64,000 nt of DNA from Burkholderia thailandensis E264. GTDB taxonomy: Bacteria; Pseudomonadota; Gammaproteobacteria; Burkholderiales; Burkholderiaceae. Positions within the stretch are counted from its first letter, which is position 1. The number at the start of each line of letters is the position of its first letter. Positions 20,157 through 31,179 of the stretch are shown here, one piece after another. A program made the translations under genes and the position numbers. The notes under the pieces are model-generated. The model did not search any database and was not told where the DNA came from. It was given only the letters and a program-made list of their open reading frames with translations. Where the stretch lies: the NCBI RefSeq assembly GCF_000012365.1, contig NC_007650.1, positions 806,001-870,000 of the forward strand, in the 5' to 3' direction.

Positions 20157-20924
20157 ATGACGCTCGCGCTGCTGACCGCCATCGTCTTCGTCGCCGCGTT
20201 GCTGCGGCTCGCGAAGCGCCGCCGCGCGAGCCTGGCGCTGTTCGTCGCGTCCGCCGCCGCGTTTTTCGCGATCGGCTGCGGCCCCGTGCCCGCGTGGCTG
20301 CTGCGCGAGCTGCAGGCGCCGTACGCGGCGCGGCCCGCGATCGCGTGGGGCGAGCGCAACGCAATCGTGATGCTCGGCCTCGCCACCGAGAAAATCGCCG
20401 CGACAGGCGCGGTCGAGCCCGGCACGTTTTCTTATTCGCGGGTCGTCGAGGCGGCGAGCCTGTACCGCGACTGCCGTCGCGCGCGCGCGAACGCCGGCTG
20501 CAAGATCCTCGTGAGCGGCGGCGACGCGCGTCGCAACGGCGCGCCGGAAGCGAGCATCTATCGCGACGCGCTGATCGGCCTCGGCGTCGACGCGGCCGAC
20601 GTGCTCTCCGAGCCGCGCAGCATGAACACGTGGCAGAACGCGCAATTCACGCGCGCCGTGCTGGACGGCTATCGCGCGGACCGCGTGCTGCTCGTCACGT
20701 CGGGCGTCCACTTGCGGCGCAGCGCGCTGTATTTCGCGCATTTCGGCGTCGCCGCGATCCCCGTGCGCGCCGAGTATCTGCAGGCGGTGACGTTCCCGCT
20801 TCCGCTCGCATACAACTTCTCGGTCGCCGATCTCGCGCTGCACGAATGTCTCGGCATCGCGCGCTACCGGCTGTACGACGCGCTCGGCTGGAACCCGGCG
20901 CGGACGCAGCCCGGCGACGCGTGA
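20157..20924 (+). CDS. YdcF/ElyC-type DUF218 membrane-anchored protein
   Basis: 255 residues from ATG 20157; two N-terminal membrane segments (LALLTAIVFVAALLRL and LALFVASAAAFFAIGCGPV) are followed by the DUF218 domain: NAIVMLGLATEKI, KILVSGGDARRNGAPEASIYRDALIGLGV, EPRSMNTWQNAQFTRAVL and VLLVTSGVHLRRSALYF. The GG-D and S-N-T-x-x-N residues typical of the family are present. Members such as ElyC are linked to envelope/undecaprenyl metabolism in E. coli; the reaction is unproven. The frame is open further upstream, but that part is low-complexity and overlaps the remnant. Confidence 0.88.
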   Translation: MTLALLTAIVFVAALLRLAKRRRASLALFVASAAAFFAIGCGPVPAWLLRELQAPYAARPAIAWGERNAIVMLGLATEKIAATGAVEPGTFSYSRVVEAASLYRDCRRARANAGCKILVSGGDARRNGAPEASIYRDALIGLGVDAADVLSEPRSMNTWQNAQFTRAVLDGYRADRVLLVTSGVHLRRSALYFAHFGVAAIPVRAEYLQAVTFPLPLAYNFSVADLALHECLGIARYRLYDALGWNPARTQPGDA

Positions 20925-21700
20925 GCGCGGCGCGCCGTCCGTGCGCCGTCGGGGCCCGTTTTGCCTGGGTTGCCTCGGTCGAGTCGGTCGCCTCGGTCGC
21001 GCCGAACGGGCCGAACGGGCCGGCGTGAACGTCGGCTCGTTCGAGCCGACGGCCTCCATGCGCATTGCTGCGCCGATCGCCGAAGTCGCGCCGTGCGAGC
21101 CTATCGTCCACATGCGTCGCGTTCCGGCCGCCGCCGGGCTTGACGACGAACGCCGCGCCCGGCGCTGGTCGTCGCCCGGTCCGCATTCGTGTGCATCGCG
21201 ATATCCGTCCGCGGCGACCGCCGCGCGTCGTTTCCTCAATATTTCGTACCGGATGCCGTAAACGCGCCGGAGCGCCGTGCGGCAAGGGCGGCCGTCGCGC
21301 CGGTGCGGCGTCGCGCGGGGTATCCCGACGAGGTCCGGACGCGGCGATTTCCCCGGCGCGCGTGCGCGCTGCCTGATGGGCAGGCTGCCGCCCGGCGCGG
21401 CAACCGGCGATGCTGTGCCGATGCGCGCGATCCTCGCGTGACATGCCGCGTTTTCGTGCGATCTGATAACCTTGCGTGCTGTAAGAAATGGTTTTCCCTT
21501 ATTGGTGACGGTTCCGCTATCCGATTCTCTCGTGTTGTCATATAAAGGAAAGACGATAGGCAGCGCGGTTCGTCGCCGCCGCGCCGCGCGCCCGCCGGGC
21601 GCCGCGTCCGGGGCGCTCGCGCAATCCGCAACCATGCATTCGTAACCCAGCCACGCAACATTAAATCCTTCCCCTTCAATACAACCCGCCCGAGACCACC
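20925..21700. other. Intergenic region upstream of the formate dehydrogenase operon
   Basis: 776 bases. No gene supported. The stretch at 21460-21560 is relatively AT-rich (including TCATATAAAGGAAAG) and is the likely promoter area for the fdh operon; 21655-21690 is pyrimidine-rich. Confidence 0.45.
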
Positions 21701-24700
21701 ATGCTCCAATTGTCCCGGCGCCAGTTCCTGAAGCTGTCCGCGACGACGCTCGCCGGATCGAGCCTAGCCCTGTTGGGCTTCTCGCCGGCCGAAGCGCTCG
21801 CCGAGGTCCGCCAATACAAGCTGGCGCGCACTGTCGAAACCCGCAACACGTGTCCTTACTGCTCGGTCGGTTGCGGGATACTGATGTACGGCCTCGGCGA
21901 CGGCGCGAAGAACGCCACGTCGAGCATCATCCACATCGAGGGCGACCCCGACCACCCGGTCAACCGCGGCACGCTGTGCCCGAAGGGCGCGAGCCTCATC
22001 GATTTCATCCATAGCCCGAGCCGCCTCACGCAGCCCGAGTACCGCGCGGCCGGCTCCGACAAGTGGCAGCCGATCTCGTGGAGCGACGCGCTCGACCGGA
22101 TCGCGAAGCTGATGAAGGCGGACCGCGACGCGAACTTCGTCGAGACGACGGACGACGGCAAGAAGGTCAACCGCTGGCTCACGACGGGCATGCTGGCCGC
22201 ATCGGCGGGCAGCAACGAAGTCGGCTATCTGACGCACAAGACCGTGCGCAGCATGGGGATGCTCGCGTTCGACAACCAGGCTCGTGTCTGACATGGCCCG
22301 ACGGTGGCAGGTCTTGCCCCGACGTTTGGCCGTGGCGCGATGACGAACCATTGGGTCGACATCAAGAACGCGGACGTTATTCTCGTGATGGGCGGCAACG
22401 CCGCCGAAGCGCACCCGTGCGGCTTCAAATGGGTCACCGAAGCGAAGGCGCATCGCAATGCGCGCCTCGTCGTCGTCGATCCGCGCTTCACGCGCACCGC
22501 ATCGGTCGCCGACTATTACGCGCCGATTCGCACCGGCACGGACATCGCGTTCCTCGGCGGGGTGATCAACTACCTGCTGACGAACGACAAGATCCAGCAC
22601 GAGTACGTCAAGAACTACACGGATTTCCCGTTCATCGTTCGCGAGGATTTCGCGTTCAACGACGGCATCTATTCCGGCTACGACGCGGACAAGCACGCGT
22701 ACCCGGACAAGTCGACGTGGGAGTACGAGCGCGGCGACGACGGCTTCGTGAAGGTCGACGACACGCTCGCGCACCCGCGCTGCGTGTACAACCTGCTCAA
22801 GCAGCACTACTCGCGCTATACGCCGGAGATGGTCGAGAAGATCTGCGGCACGCCTAAGGACAAGTTCCTGAAGGTGTGCGAGATGCTCGCGACGACGGCC
22901 GTGCCAGGCCGCGCCGGCACGGTGCTGTACGCGCTCGGCTGGACGCACCACTCGGTCGGCGCGCAGATGATCCGCACGGGCGCGATGGTGCAACTGCTGC
23001 TCGGCAACATCGGCATCGCGGGCGGCGGGATGAACGCGCTGCGCGGGCACTCGAACATCCAGGGGTTGACCGACCTCGGGCTGATGTCGAACCTGCTGCC
23101 GGGCTACATGACGCTGCCGATGCAGGCCGAGCAGGATTTCGACGCCTACATCCAGAAGCGCGCGCAGCAGCCGCTGCGGCCCAACCAGCTGAGCTACTGG
23201 AAGAACTATCGCGCGTTCCACGTGAGCTTCATGAAGGCGTGGTGGGGCGATGCCGTCAGCGCCGAGAACAACTGGGGCTACGACTACCTGCCGAAGCTCG
23301 ACAAGCCGTACGACCTCCTGCAGACGATCGAGCTGATGCACGCGGGCAAGATGAACGGCTATATCTGCCAGGGCTTCAACCCGCTCGCGGCGGCACCGTC
23401 CAAGCGCAAGACGTCCGAGGCGCTCGCGAAGCTGAAGTGGCTCGTGATCATGGACCCGCTCGCGACCGAGACGTCCGAGTTCTGGAAGAATCACGGCGAG
23501 CACAACGACGTCGATTCGTCGAAGATCCAGACGGAGGTGTTCCGGCTGCCGACGTCGTGCTTCGCGGAGGAGCGCGGCTCGCTCGTCAACTCCGGCCGCG
23601 TGCTGCAGTGGCACTGGCAGGGCGCGGAGCCGCCCGGCCAGGCGAAGAGCGACCTCGAGATCATGTCGGGGATCTTCCTGCGGATGCGCGACATGTACAG
23701 GAAGGACGGCGGCAAGTATCCCGACCCGATCGTCAACCTGAGCTGGCCGTACGCGAACCCGGAAAGCCCGACGCCCGAGGAGCTCGCGATGGAGTTCAAC
23801 GGCCGCGCGCTCGCCGATCTGCCTGACCCGAAGGACCCGACGAAGACGCTCGTGAAGAAGGGCGAGCAGCTCGCCGGCTTCGCGCAACTGAAGGACGACG
23901 GCACGACCGCGAGCGGCTGCTGGATCTTCTGCGGCGCGTGGACGCAAGCGGGCAACCAGATGGCGCGGCGCGACAACTCGGACCCGACCGGCATCGGCCA
24001 GACGCTCAATTGGGCGTGGGCGTGGCCCGCGAACCGGCGCATCCTGTACAACCGCGCGTCGTGCGACGTCGCCGGCAAGCCGTTCGACCCGACGCGCAAG
24101 CTGATCGGCTGGAACGGCAAGACGTGGACGGGCGCGGACGTTCCCGACTACAAGATCGACGAGCCGCCCGAGACCGGCATGGGCCCGTTCATCATGAACC
24201 CGGAAGGCGTCGCGCGCTTCTTCGCGCGCGCCGCGATGAACGAAGGCCCGTTCCCCGAGCACTACGAGCCGTTCGAGACACCGCTCGCCGCGAATCCGCT
24301 GCATCCGAACAACCCGCAGGCGCTGAACAACCCGGCTGCCCGCGTGTTCCCGGACGATCGCGCGGCGTTCGGCAAGGTCGACCAGTTCCCGCACGTCGCG
24401 ACGACCTATCGTCTGACCGAGCACTTCCACTACTGGACGAAGCATGCGCGGCTGAACGCGATCATCCAGCCCGAGCAGTTCGTCGAGATCGGCGAGGAGC
24501 TCGCGAAGGAGGTCGGCGTCGCGCACGGCGATCGCGTGAAGGTGTCGTCGAACCGCGGGCACATCGTCGCGGTCGCGCTCGTCACGAAGCGGATCAAGCC
24601 GCTCACGGTCGACGGCCGCAAGGTGCAGACGGTCGGCATTCCGTTGCATTGGGGCTTCAAGGGGTTGACGAAGCCCGGCTATCTCGCGAACACCCTGACT

Positions 24701-24772
24701 CCGTCCGTCGGCGACGGCAACTCGCAGACACCGGAATTCAAGTCGTTCCTGGTGAAAGTGGAAAAGGCGTAA
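21701..24772 (+). CDS. fdoG: Formate dehydrogenase (N/O type) alpha subunit, selenocysteine-containing
   Basis: 1023 residues when TGA at 22289-22291 is read as Sec197. The N-terminus [18 protein letters not shown] is a twin-arginine signal. CPYCSVGC with a later LCPKGA gives the [4Fe-4S] site. The context [29 protein letters not shown] equals the E. coli FdnG/FdoG active site (Sec196). The enzyme oxidises formate with a Mo/W-bis-MGD cofactor in the periplasm and passes electrons via the beta and gamma subunits to quinone. A conventional gene caller would split it into 21701-22291 and a downstream frame from 22304. Downstream are all subunits plus fdhE-selA-selB-selC. Whether fdnG or fdoG is the better name is open. 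Confidence 0.96.
22292..22335 (+). promoter_or_regulatory. Bacterial SECIS element
   Basis: Immediately 3' of the Sec TGA. GGCC (22295-22298) can pair with GGCC (22327-22330), CGACG (22299-22303) lies opposite CCGACG (22320-22325), and an apical stem GGCA/TGCC encloses a loop GGTCT (22310-22314). The GGUCU apical loop is the same as in the E. coli fdhF SECIS and binds SelB. Confidence 0.88.
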
Positions 24773-24782
24773 GGGGAAAGAG

Positions 24783-25697
24783 ATGGCATTGCAATCGCTC
24801 GATATCAAGCGCGTCTCGGCCACCACGACGCCTCCGCCCACCGCGCGAGAGCCGGTGACGGGCAGCGTCGCGAAGCTGATCGACGTATCGAAGTGCATCG
24901 GCTGCAAGGCGTGTCAGACGGCCTGCATGGAGTGGAACGACCTGCGCGACGAAGTCGGCACGAACGTCGGCGTCTACGACAACCCGGCCGACCTGACCGA
25001 GCACTCGTGGACGGTGATGCGTTTCGCCGAGTACGAGAACCCGGCGGGCGACCTCGAGTGGCTGATCCGCAAGGACGGCTGCATGCACTGCGAGGACCCG
25101 GGCTGCCTGAAGGCGTGCCCGTCGCCGGGCGCGATCGTTCAGTACAACAACGGCATCGTCGATTTCCACGAGGAGCACTGCATCGGCTGCGGCTACTGCG
25201 TGACCGGCTGCCCGTTCAACATCCCGCGGATCTCGAAGCAGGACAATCGCGCGTACAAGTGCACGCTGTGCTCGGACCGCGTCGCGGTCGGCCAGGAGCC
25301 CGCATGCGTGAAGACCTGCCCGACGGGCGCGATCGTGTTCGGCACGAAGGAGGACATGAAGCAGCACGCGGCCGAGCGCATCGCCGATCTGAAGGGCCGC
25401 GGCTTCGAGCAGGCGGGGCTGTACGATCCGCAGGGCGTCGGCGGCACGCATGTGATGTACGTGCTGCATCACGCGGACAAGCCGTCGCTGTATCACGGCC
25501 TGCCCGACAATCCGTCGATCAGCCCGATGGTGAAGCTGTGGAAGGGGATCGCGAAGCCGCTCGCGGTCGCGGGCATCGCGCTGTCCGCGCTCGTCGGCTT
25601 CTTCCACTACACGCGCGTCGGCCCGAACGAAGTGACGGACGACGAGGAAGCCGCCGCCCGCGACGAAGCGCGCCGCATCAAGGAGGACGCGAAATGA
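24783..25697 (+). CDS. fdoH: Formate dehydrogenase iron-sulphur (beta) subunit
   Basis: 304 residues. Four ferredoxin-type cysteine groups are visible: [14 protein letters not shown] (about 38-51), [28 protein letters not shown] and [21 protein letters not shown], giving four [4Fe-4S] clusters. A single C-terminal membrane anchor ([23 protein letters not shown]) precedes an acidic/basic tail. Transfers electrons from the alpha subunit to cytochrome b. Starts ten bases after the alpha stop with a GGGGAAAG ribosome site; its stop overlaps the gamma start as ATGA. Confidence 0.96.
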   Translation: MALQSLDIKRVSATTTPPPTAREPVTGSVAKLIDVSKCIGCKACQTACMEWNDLRDEVGTNVGVYDNPADLTEHSWTVMRFAEYENPAGDLEWLIRKDGCMHCEDPGCLKACPSPGAIVQYNNGIVDFHEEHCIGCGYCVTGCPFNIPRISKQDNRAYKCTLCSDRVAVGQEPACVKTCPTGAIVFGTKEDMKQHAAERIADLKGRGFEQAGLYDPQGVGGTHVMYVLHHADKPSLYHGLPDNPSISPMVKLWKGIAKPLAVAGIALSALVGFFHYTRVGPNEVTDDEEAAARDEARRIKEDAK

Positions 25698-26320
25698 AGC
25701 ATGACGACCCCAACCTGATCGTCCGCTACACGGCGAACGAGCGCTCGAACCACTGGATCACCGCGATCTCGTTCGTGCTGCTCGCGCTGTCCGGGCTCGC
25801 GCTGTTCCATCCGTCGATGTTCTGGATGACGGCGCTGTTCGGCGGCGGGCAATGGACGCGAATCCTGCATCCGTTCGTGGGCCTCGTGATGTTCGTGTCG
25901 TTCGCGGTGATGGTCGTGCGCTACTGGCGCCACAATCTGCTCGACGCGAGCGACCGCCGGTGGCTGCGGCAGATGGACGACGTGCTCGCGAACCGTGAGG
26001 ACAAGCTGCCGGAAGCCGGCCGCTATAACGCGGGGCAGAAGCTGCTATTCTTCGTGATGGTGGCGTCTCTGCTATTGCTGCTCGTCTCCGGGATCGTGAT
26101 CTGGCGGCGCTATTTCTCGCTCTACTTCCCGATCGGCGCGATTCGCGCGGCGGCCGTCGTGCATGCGGCGGCGGCGTTCGCGCTGATCGTCGGCATCGTC
26201 GTGCACGTGTACGCGGCGCTGTGGGTGAAGGGCTCGATCGGCGCGATGGTGCGCGGCACCGTGACCGTCGGCTGGGCCAGAAAGCACCATCCGAAGTGGT
26301 TTCGCGAGAGCGTGAAGTAA
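25694..26320 (+). CDS. fdoI: Formate dehydrogenase cytochrome b556 (gamma) subunit
   Basis: 208 residues from ATG 25694, overlapping the beta stop. Four membrane segments ([76 protein letters not shown]). Conserved His residues in segments 1, 2 and 4 (ERSNHWI, LHPFVG, VVHVYA) serve as haem ligands. Passes electrons to menaquinone/ubiquinone. An intrinsic terminator lies 145 bases past the stop. Confidence 0.95.
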   Translation: MKHDDPNLIVRYTANERSNHWITAISFVLLALSGLALFHPSMFWMTALFGGGQWTRILHPFVGLVMFVSFAVMVVRYWRHNLLDASDRRWLRQMDDVLANREDKLPEAGRYNAGQKLLFFVMVASLLLLLVSGIVIWRRYFSLYFPIGAIRAAAVVHAAAAFALIVGIVVHVYAALWVKGSIGAMVRGTVTVGWARKHHPKWFRESVK

Positions 26321-26383
26321 CGTCGCATCGCACGAAGCCGGCGCGGCGCGCGGACTCGGTCGGTCCGCACGCCGCACGCCGCG

Positions 26384-26414
26384 CGTCGCTCGTCGCTCGT
26401 CGCTCGTCGCTCGT
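26384..26414. repeat. Tandem 7-bp repeat, four copies
   Basis: CGCTCGT is repeated four times (26387-26414) in the short gap between the gamma subunit gene and fdhE. Confidence 0.85.
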
Positions 26415-26464
26415 CCGCCGGGACGCCCATGCGGGCGCCGGGCGAGCGGACGGCGACGAAATCC

Positions 26465-26495
26465 AAAGCGCCGACGATTCGGCGCTTGTTTTTTT
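26465..26495 (+). terminator. Intrinsic terminator/attenuator between fdoI and fdhE
   Basis: AAGCGCCGA and TCGGCGCTT form a perfect 9-bp stem with a CGAT loop, followed by G and seven T residues. It ends only 11 bases before the fdhE start, so it separates enzyme genes from fdhE-selAB, or works as a partial terminator lowering their expression. Confidence 0.88.
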
Positions 26496-26506
26496 AGGGC
26501 ACTCAC

Positions 26507-27469
26507 GTGACTGACCCAACCCAACGCATTCTCGATCCGAGCGAAATCGCATCGCTCGACCATTCGGCCATTCCGCGCGTGCGGATGCCCGAGCGCGGCG
26601 CGGTGTTTGCCGCGCGCGCCGCGCGGCTGCGCAAGCTCGCGGACCTGAACCCGATCGCGGGCTACCTGCGGCTGATGGCGGCCGTAGCCGCCGCGCAGCA
26701 TGAATTGCTGCAGACGTTCGAGCCGAACGCGCCCGCGAAGGCGGCGATCGAGCAGGCGCAGCGCCATTCGATGCCGCTCGTGCCGGCGCTCGGCGGCGAG
26801 CGCGATCCGCGCTGGCGCGACGTGCTGCAAAGCCTGCTCGATCGCGTCGAACGCGCGGGCCTCGTGAATCCGCCGCTCGCGAAGCTGATCGACGGAATGC
26901 GGCTGCGCGAGCCGGCCGCGCTCGACGCGCAGGCCGACGCGCTCGTCGCGCAGCGCTTCGCCGAGATCGAGCCGGCGTCCGCGCCGTTCCTGATGGCCGC
27001 GCTGCAGGTGGTGTGGACCGCGCTCGCGAGCCACATCGCGCCCGCCGACGTCCCGTATCTCGAACAGCCGGGCCTTTGCCCGGTGTGCGGCGCGCAGCCG
27101 GTCGCGAGCATCGTGCGCGTCGGCGGCCAGTATCAGGGCTACCGCTTCCTCCAGTGCGGGCTGTGCTCGACCGAGTGGCACATGGTCCGCACGAAGTGCT
27201 CGCACTGCGATTCGACGAAAGGCATCGCGTATCACGGGATCGAGGGCGGCAGCGAAGCGATCAAGGCCGAATCGTGCGACGAGTGCCACACGTACCGGAA
27301 GATCGGCTATCAGGAGAAGGACTACGACGTCGAGCCGCTCGCGGACGATCTCGCGAGCCTCACGCTCGATCTGCTGATGGGCGAGGCGGGCTACCGGCGC
27401 GCGTCGTCGAACCCGCTGCTGTGGCCGGATCTGCCGGCCGAACCCGCCGCGGAGGAAGCGCGGACGTGA
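26507..27469 (+). CDS. fdhE: Formate dehydrogenase accessory protein FdhE
   Basis: 320 residues from GTG 26507, with AGGG seven bases upstream. The C-terminal half has four CxxC pairs typical of Fdh[26 protein letters not shown] and [10 protein letters not shown], forming rubredoxin-like metal sites. It is a cytoplasmic maturation factor needed for active respiratory formate dehydrogenase before Tat export. Its stop overlaps the GTG start of selA. Confidence 0.94.
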   Translation: MTDPTQRILDPSEIASLDHSAIPRVRMPERGAVFAARAARLRKLADLNPIAGYLRLMAAVAAAQHELLQTFEPNAPAKAAIEQAQRHSMPLVPALGGERDPRWRDVLQSLLDRVERAGLVNPPLAKLIDGMRLREPAALDAQADALVAQRFAEIEPASAPFLMAALQVVWTALASHIAPADVPYLEQPGLCPVCGAQPVASIVRVGGQYQGYRFLQCGLCSTEWHMVRTKCSHCDSTKGIAYHGIEGGSEAIKAESCDECHTYRKIGYQEKDYDVEPLADDLASLTLDLLMGEAGYRRASSNPLLWPDLPAEPAAEEART

Positions 27470-28908
27470 GCGGGCCCGGCGCGAATGAACTGAACGCGCT
27501 GCTCGCGCGCGTGCCGTCGGTCGAGCGCGTGCTGTCGTCGGACGAAATGAAGCCGCTCGTCGACGAATACGGGCGCACGCGCGCGCTCGCCGCGGTGCGC
27601 GCGACGCTCGACGCGTGGCGCGACGCCGCGCGCCGCGATCCGGCCGCGGCCGGGACGCTCGACGACGCGCGCGTCGCCGCCGACGTGCGCGCGCGGCTCG
27701 CCGCCGATGCGGCGGGCGCGATGCGCGCGGTGTTCAATCTGACGGGCACCGTGCTGCACACGAATCTCGGCCGCGCGCTGTTGCCGGACGAAGCGGTGCG
27801 CGCGGTCGTGCGGGCGCTCACACAGCCGATGAATCTCGAATTCGATCTCGCGACGGGCCGCCGCGGCGACCGCGACGACCTGATCAACGCGCTCGTCTGC
27901 GAGCTGACGGGCGCCGAGGCGGCCACCGTCGTCAACAACAACGCGGCCGCCGTGCTGCTCGCGCTGTCCGCGCTTGCGCCGAAGAAGGAAGTGATCGTGT
28001 CGCGCGGCGAGCTCGTCGAGATCGGCGGCGCGTTCCGGATTCCCGACATCATGAGCCGCGCGGGCGCGAAGCTGCGCGAGGTCGGCACGACGAACCGCAC
28101 GCATCTGAAGGACTATGCGGAAGCGATCGGGCCGCGCACCGCGCTGCTGATGAAAGTGCATTGCAGCAATTACGCGATCAGCGGCTTCACGACGGAAGTG
28201 ACGCTGCAGGAACTCGCGCCGCTCGCGCGGGAGCATGGGGTGCCCGTCGCCGTCGATCTCGGCAGCGGCACGCTCGTCGACCTGACACGCTGGGGCCTGC
28301 CGAAGGAGACGACGGTGCGCGAGACCGTCGAAGCGGGCGCGGATCTCGTCACGTTCAGCGGCGACAAGCTGCTCGGCGGCCCGCAGGCGGGCCTCGTCGT
28401 CGGGCGGCGCGACCTGATCGCGAAGATCAAGAAGCATCCGCTCAAGCGCGCGCTGCGCGTCGGCAAGCTGACGCTCGCCGCGCTCGAGCCGGTGTTGCGC
28501 CTGTACCAGGCGCCCGAATTCCTGCGCGAGCGGCTGACGACGCTGCGGCTGCTCACGCGCGCGCAGGCGGACATCGCGGCGACGGCCGAGCGCGTGCGGC
28601 CGGCGCTGCAACGCGCGATCGGCGCGGCGTTCGCGGTCGACGTCGAGCCGATGTTCAGCCAGATCGGCAGCGGCGCGTTGCCCGTCGATCAACTGCCGAG
28701 CTGCGGCCTCGTCGTGCGCGCGAGCGACGGCAAGCGCAGCGGCCGCGCGCTCGCGCAGCTCGAGAAACGCCTGCGCGGCTGGCCGCGCCCGGTGCTCGGC
28801 CGCGTCGCCGACGACGCGCTGCGGCTCGATCTGCGCTGCCTCGAAGCGGACGACGAAGCGGCATTCGTCGCGCAATGCGCGCAAGCGTCGACGGATACGC
28901 GCGCATGA
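27466..28908 (+). CDS. selA: L-seryl-tRNA(Sec) selenium transferase
   Basis: 480 residues from GTG 27466 (the start codon overlaps the fdhE stop; GGAGG lies ten bases upstream). [19 protein letters not shown] and [13 protein letters not shown] are SelA hallmarks, and the PLP lysine is in [14 protein letters not shown] near residue 300. It converts Ser-tRNA(Sec) to Sec-tRNA(Sec) using selenophosphate. The stop overlaps the selB start as ATGA. SelD, which supplies selenophosphate, is not in the window and must be elsewhere. Confidence 0.96.
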   Translation: MSGPGANELNALLARVPSVERVLSSDEMKPLVDEYGRTRALAAVRATLDAWRDAARRDPAAAGTLDDARVAADVRARLAADAAGAMRAVFNLTGTVLHTNLGRALLPDEAVRAVVRALTQPMNLEFDLATGRRGDRDDLINALVCELTGAEAATVVNNNAAAVLLALSALAPKKEVIVSRGELVEIGGAFRIPDIMSRAGAKLREVGTTNRTHLKDYAEAIGPRTALLMKVHCSNYAISGFTTEVTLQELAPLAREHGVPVAVDLGSGTLVDLTRWGLPKETTVRETVEAGADLVTFSGDKLLGGPQAGLVVGRRDLIAKIKKHPLKRALRVGKLTLAALEPVLRLYQAPEFLRERLTTLRLLTRAQADIAATAERVRPALQRAIGAAFAVDVEPMFSQIGSGALPVDQLPSCGLVVRASDGKRSGRALAQLEKRLRGWPRPVLGRVADDALRLDLRCLEADDEAAFVAQCAQASTDTRA

Positions 28909-30830
28909 TCGTCGGAACCGCGGGGCACATCGATCACGGCAAGACGACGCTCGTGCGCGCGCTGACGGGCGTCGACACCGATCGGCTGAAGGAAGAGAAG
29001 GCGCGCGGGATCTCGATCGAGCTCGGCTACGCGTACACGCCGCTGCCCAATGGCGACGTGCTCGGCTTCATCGACGTGCCGGGCCACGAGAAGCTCGTCC
29101 ATACGATGGCGGCGGGCGCGTGCGGGATCGACTTCGCGCTCGTCGTGATCGCCGCCGACGACGGCGTGATGCCGCAGACGCGCGAGCATTTCGCGATTCT
29201 GCAACTGCTCGGCGTGACGCGTGGCGCGATCGCGCTCACGAAATGCGATCGAGTCGACGCGGCGCGCATCGCGCAGGTGCGCGACGAGATCCGTGCGTGG
29301 CTCGCGACGTCGCCGCTCGCCGGCGCGCCGATCTTCGAGACGCGCGCGACCGAGCCGGGCGATGCGGGTGTCGCCGCATTGAACGCGCACCTGCGCGACA
29401 CGGCGCTCGCATGGCGCGCGCGACGCGACGACGGCTTGTTCCGGCTGGCGGTCGATCGCGTGTTCACGCTTGCGGGGCAGGGCACCGTCGTGACGGGCAC
29501 CGCGTTCGCGGGACATGTGCGCACGGGCGATACGCTCGCCGTCGCGCGCACGGGTGAAGCGGTGCGCGTGCGAAGCATCCATGCGCAGAACCGCGCGACC
29601 GACGTCGGCCATGCGGGCGAGCGCTGCGCGCTGAATCTCGCGGGTATCGACAAGGCGGCGCTCGCGCGCGGCGACGCGATCGTCGATCCGCGGCTCGTCG
29701 CGCTTTCGCTGCGCATCGACGTCGAATTGACGTTGACGGCGGACGCCGACGTGACGATCGCGCACTGGACGCCGCTGCACGTGCATCTCGGCACACTGCA
29801 TCGGGTCGCGCACGTCGCGCTGCTCGAAGGCGATACGCTTGGGCCGGGGCGGTGCGCGCGCGCGCAATTGAATTTCGCGGAGCCGGTGTTCGCGGTGCCG
29901 GGCGAGCGTTTCATCGTGCGCAACGCGCAGGCGACGCGAACGGTGGGCGGCGGGCGCGTGCTCGATCCGTTCGGCCCCGCGCGCAAGCGGCGCACGAGCG
30001 CGCGGCGCGCGTGGCTCGACGCGCTCGCGTCGTGGCTCGACGAAGGGCGTCTCGACGCGCTGCTCGACGAGGCGCCGCTCGGCATCACGCGAGCGACGCT
30101 GATGCACCTGACCGGCTTGTCGGCGGATGCATGGGCGTTGCCCGCCGATGCGGTGAACGTCGCCGGGCCGGGCAGGCATGCGGACGAAGCGCGCGTCCTC
30201 GCGCGCGGGCATTGGGATGCGTTGCGCGCACGCGTGCTCGACGCGCTCGCGACGTTTCATCAGCGTTCGCCCGACGAGCAGGGGCCGGATGTCGCGCGGC
30301 TGCGCCGGATCGCGGTGCCGCTCGCGGACGACGCGTTGTGGCGCGCGCTGACCGATGCGTTGATCGCCGAAGGCGCGATCGTGCGCAGCGGCCCGTGGCT
30401 GCATCTGCCGTCGCACACGGTGAGCTTCGATGCGGCCGAGGAGGCGTTGGCCGGGCGTTTGCTGCCGCTCGTCGCGGCGGGCCGCTACGATCCGCCGTGG
30501 GTGCGCGATCATGCGGCGACGGCGGGCGTCGCGGAGGACGCGGTGCGCGCGTTGCTGCGCAAGCTCGCGCGGCGCGGCGACGTGCATCAGGTCGTGCGGG
30601 ATCTGTTCTATCACGGCGACGTGATCTTGGAGCTTGCGCAATTGATCGCGCGACTCGCGAGCGAGCACGGCGGCGCGCTCGATGCGGCGACGTTTCGCGA
30701 CGCGACGGGCCTCGGCCGCAAGCGCGCGATTCAAATTCTCGAGTTCTTCGATCGCGTTGGGTATACTCGCTTCCACCGCGATCTTCACTGGTTGCGAGCC
30801 GATAGCCGGTTGCTGATCGGTTCGCAGTAG
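28905..30830 (+). CDS. selB: Selenocysteine-specific elongation factor
   Basis: 641 residues. The N-terminus [20 protein letters not shown] is the SelB G1 loop, followed by [33 protein letters not shown] (G3) and LTKCD (G4). Two further beta-barrel domains and C-terminal winged-helix domains follow, the last with [19 protein letters not shown], which recognises the SECIS hairpin. Delivers Sec-tRNA(Sec) to the ribosome at the UGA in the fdh alpha gene. Overlaps selA by four bases; selC follows 99 bases downstream. Confidence 0.96.
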   Translation: MIVGTAGHIDHGKTTLVRALTGVDTDRLKEEKARGISIELGYAYTPLPNGDVLGFIDVPGHEKLVHTMAAGACGIDFALVVIAADDGVMPQTREHFAILQLLGVTRGAIALTKCDRVDAARIAQVRDEIRAWLATSPLAGAPIFETRATEPGDAGVAALNAHLRDTALAWRARRDDGLFRLAVDRVFTLAGQGTVVTGTAFAGHVRTGDTLAVARTGEAVRVRSIHAQNRATDVGHAGERCALNLAGIDKAALARGDAIVDPRLVALSLRIDVELTLTADADVTIAHWTPLHVHLGTLHRVAHVALLEGDTLGPGRCARAQLNFAEPVFAVPGERFIVRNAQATRTVGGGRVLDPFGPARKRRTSARRAWLDALASWLDEGRLDALLDEAPLGITRATLMHLTGLSADAWALPADAVNVAGPGRHADEARVLARGHWDALRARVLDALATFHQRSPDEQGPDVARLRRIAVPLADDALWRALTDALIAEGAIVRSGPWLHLPSHTVSFDAAEEALAGRLLPLVAAGRYDPPWVRDHAATAGVAEDAVRALLRKLARRGDVHQVVRDLFYHGDVILELAQLIARLASEHGGALDAATFRDATGLGRKRAIQILEFFDRVGYTRFHRDLHWLRADSRLLIGSQ

Positions 30831-30929
30831 CCCGGTTTCGGGCTCGTGCGGTTCGCGACGGATCTCTACGGTTCTGGACGGGACGGCGTGCTGTTCATGC
30901 CGGTTCCCGCTCCCGCTTCCGTTCTCGCA

Positions 30930-31025
30930 GGAAGGCATTCGTATCCGGTGGTGCGGCTGGGCTTCAAACCCAGTTGGTGCGGTCAGCCCGCGCTAGGTCG
31001 GTTCGACTCCGGCTGCCTTCCGCCA
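30930..31025 (+). tRNA. selC: tRNA-Sec (anticodon TCA)
   Basis: 96 bases including encoded CCA. The acceptor arm GGAAGGCA pairs with TGCCTTCC, followed by G and CCA. The anticodon arm GGGCTTCAAACCC has a TCA anticodon. A long variable arm (TGCGGTCAGCCCGCGC region) and GGTTCGACTCC T-arm give the typical 8-bp acceptor, oversize form of bacterial tRNA(Sec). Placed directly after selB. Its 3' end borders a decayed integrase, in keeping with selC being a frequent integration site. Confidence 0.97.
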
Positions 31026-31179
31026 CAAGGCTCCATTGCCGTTTACTCCCGCAAACATCCCGAAACGCCTTATGTGGTGGGCGTTGGGGGGCGTGCTGGT
31101 CCTGCGCGCTCCCGGACCATACCCCGGAATCTCACTATCAATTGTGGGTAGGGTTGGGGTAGTGATGGCGTCATGGCAC

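Noticed and set aside
22289..22291. Premature stop splitting the formate dehydrogenase gene
   Set aside because: Position, flanking residues, SECIS hairpin and adjacent selA/selB/selC show it is a Sec codon, not a nonsense mutation.
21764..24907. Minus-strand open frame of over 1000 codons opposite the formate dehydrogenase gene
   Set aside because: Same shadow effect; the plus strand carries an unmistakable selenoprotein.
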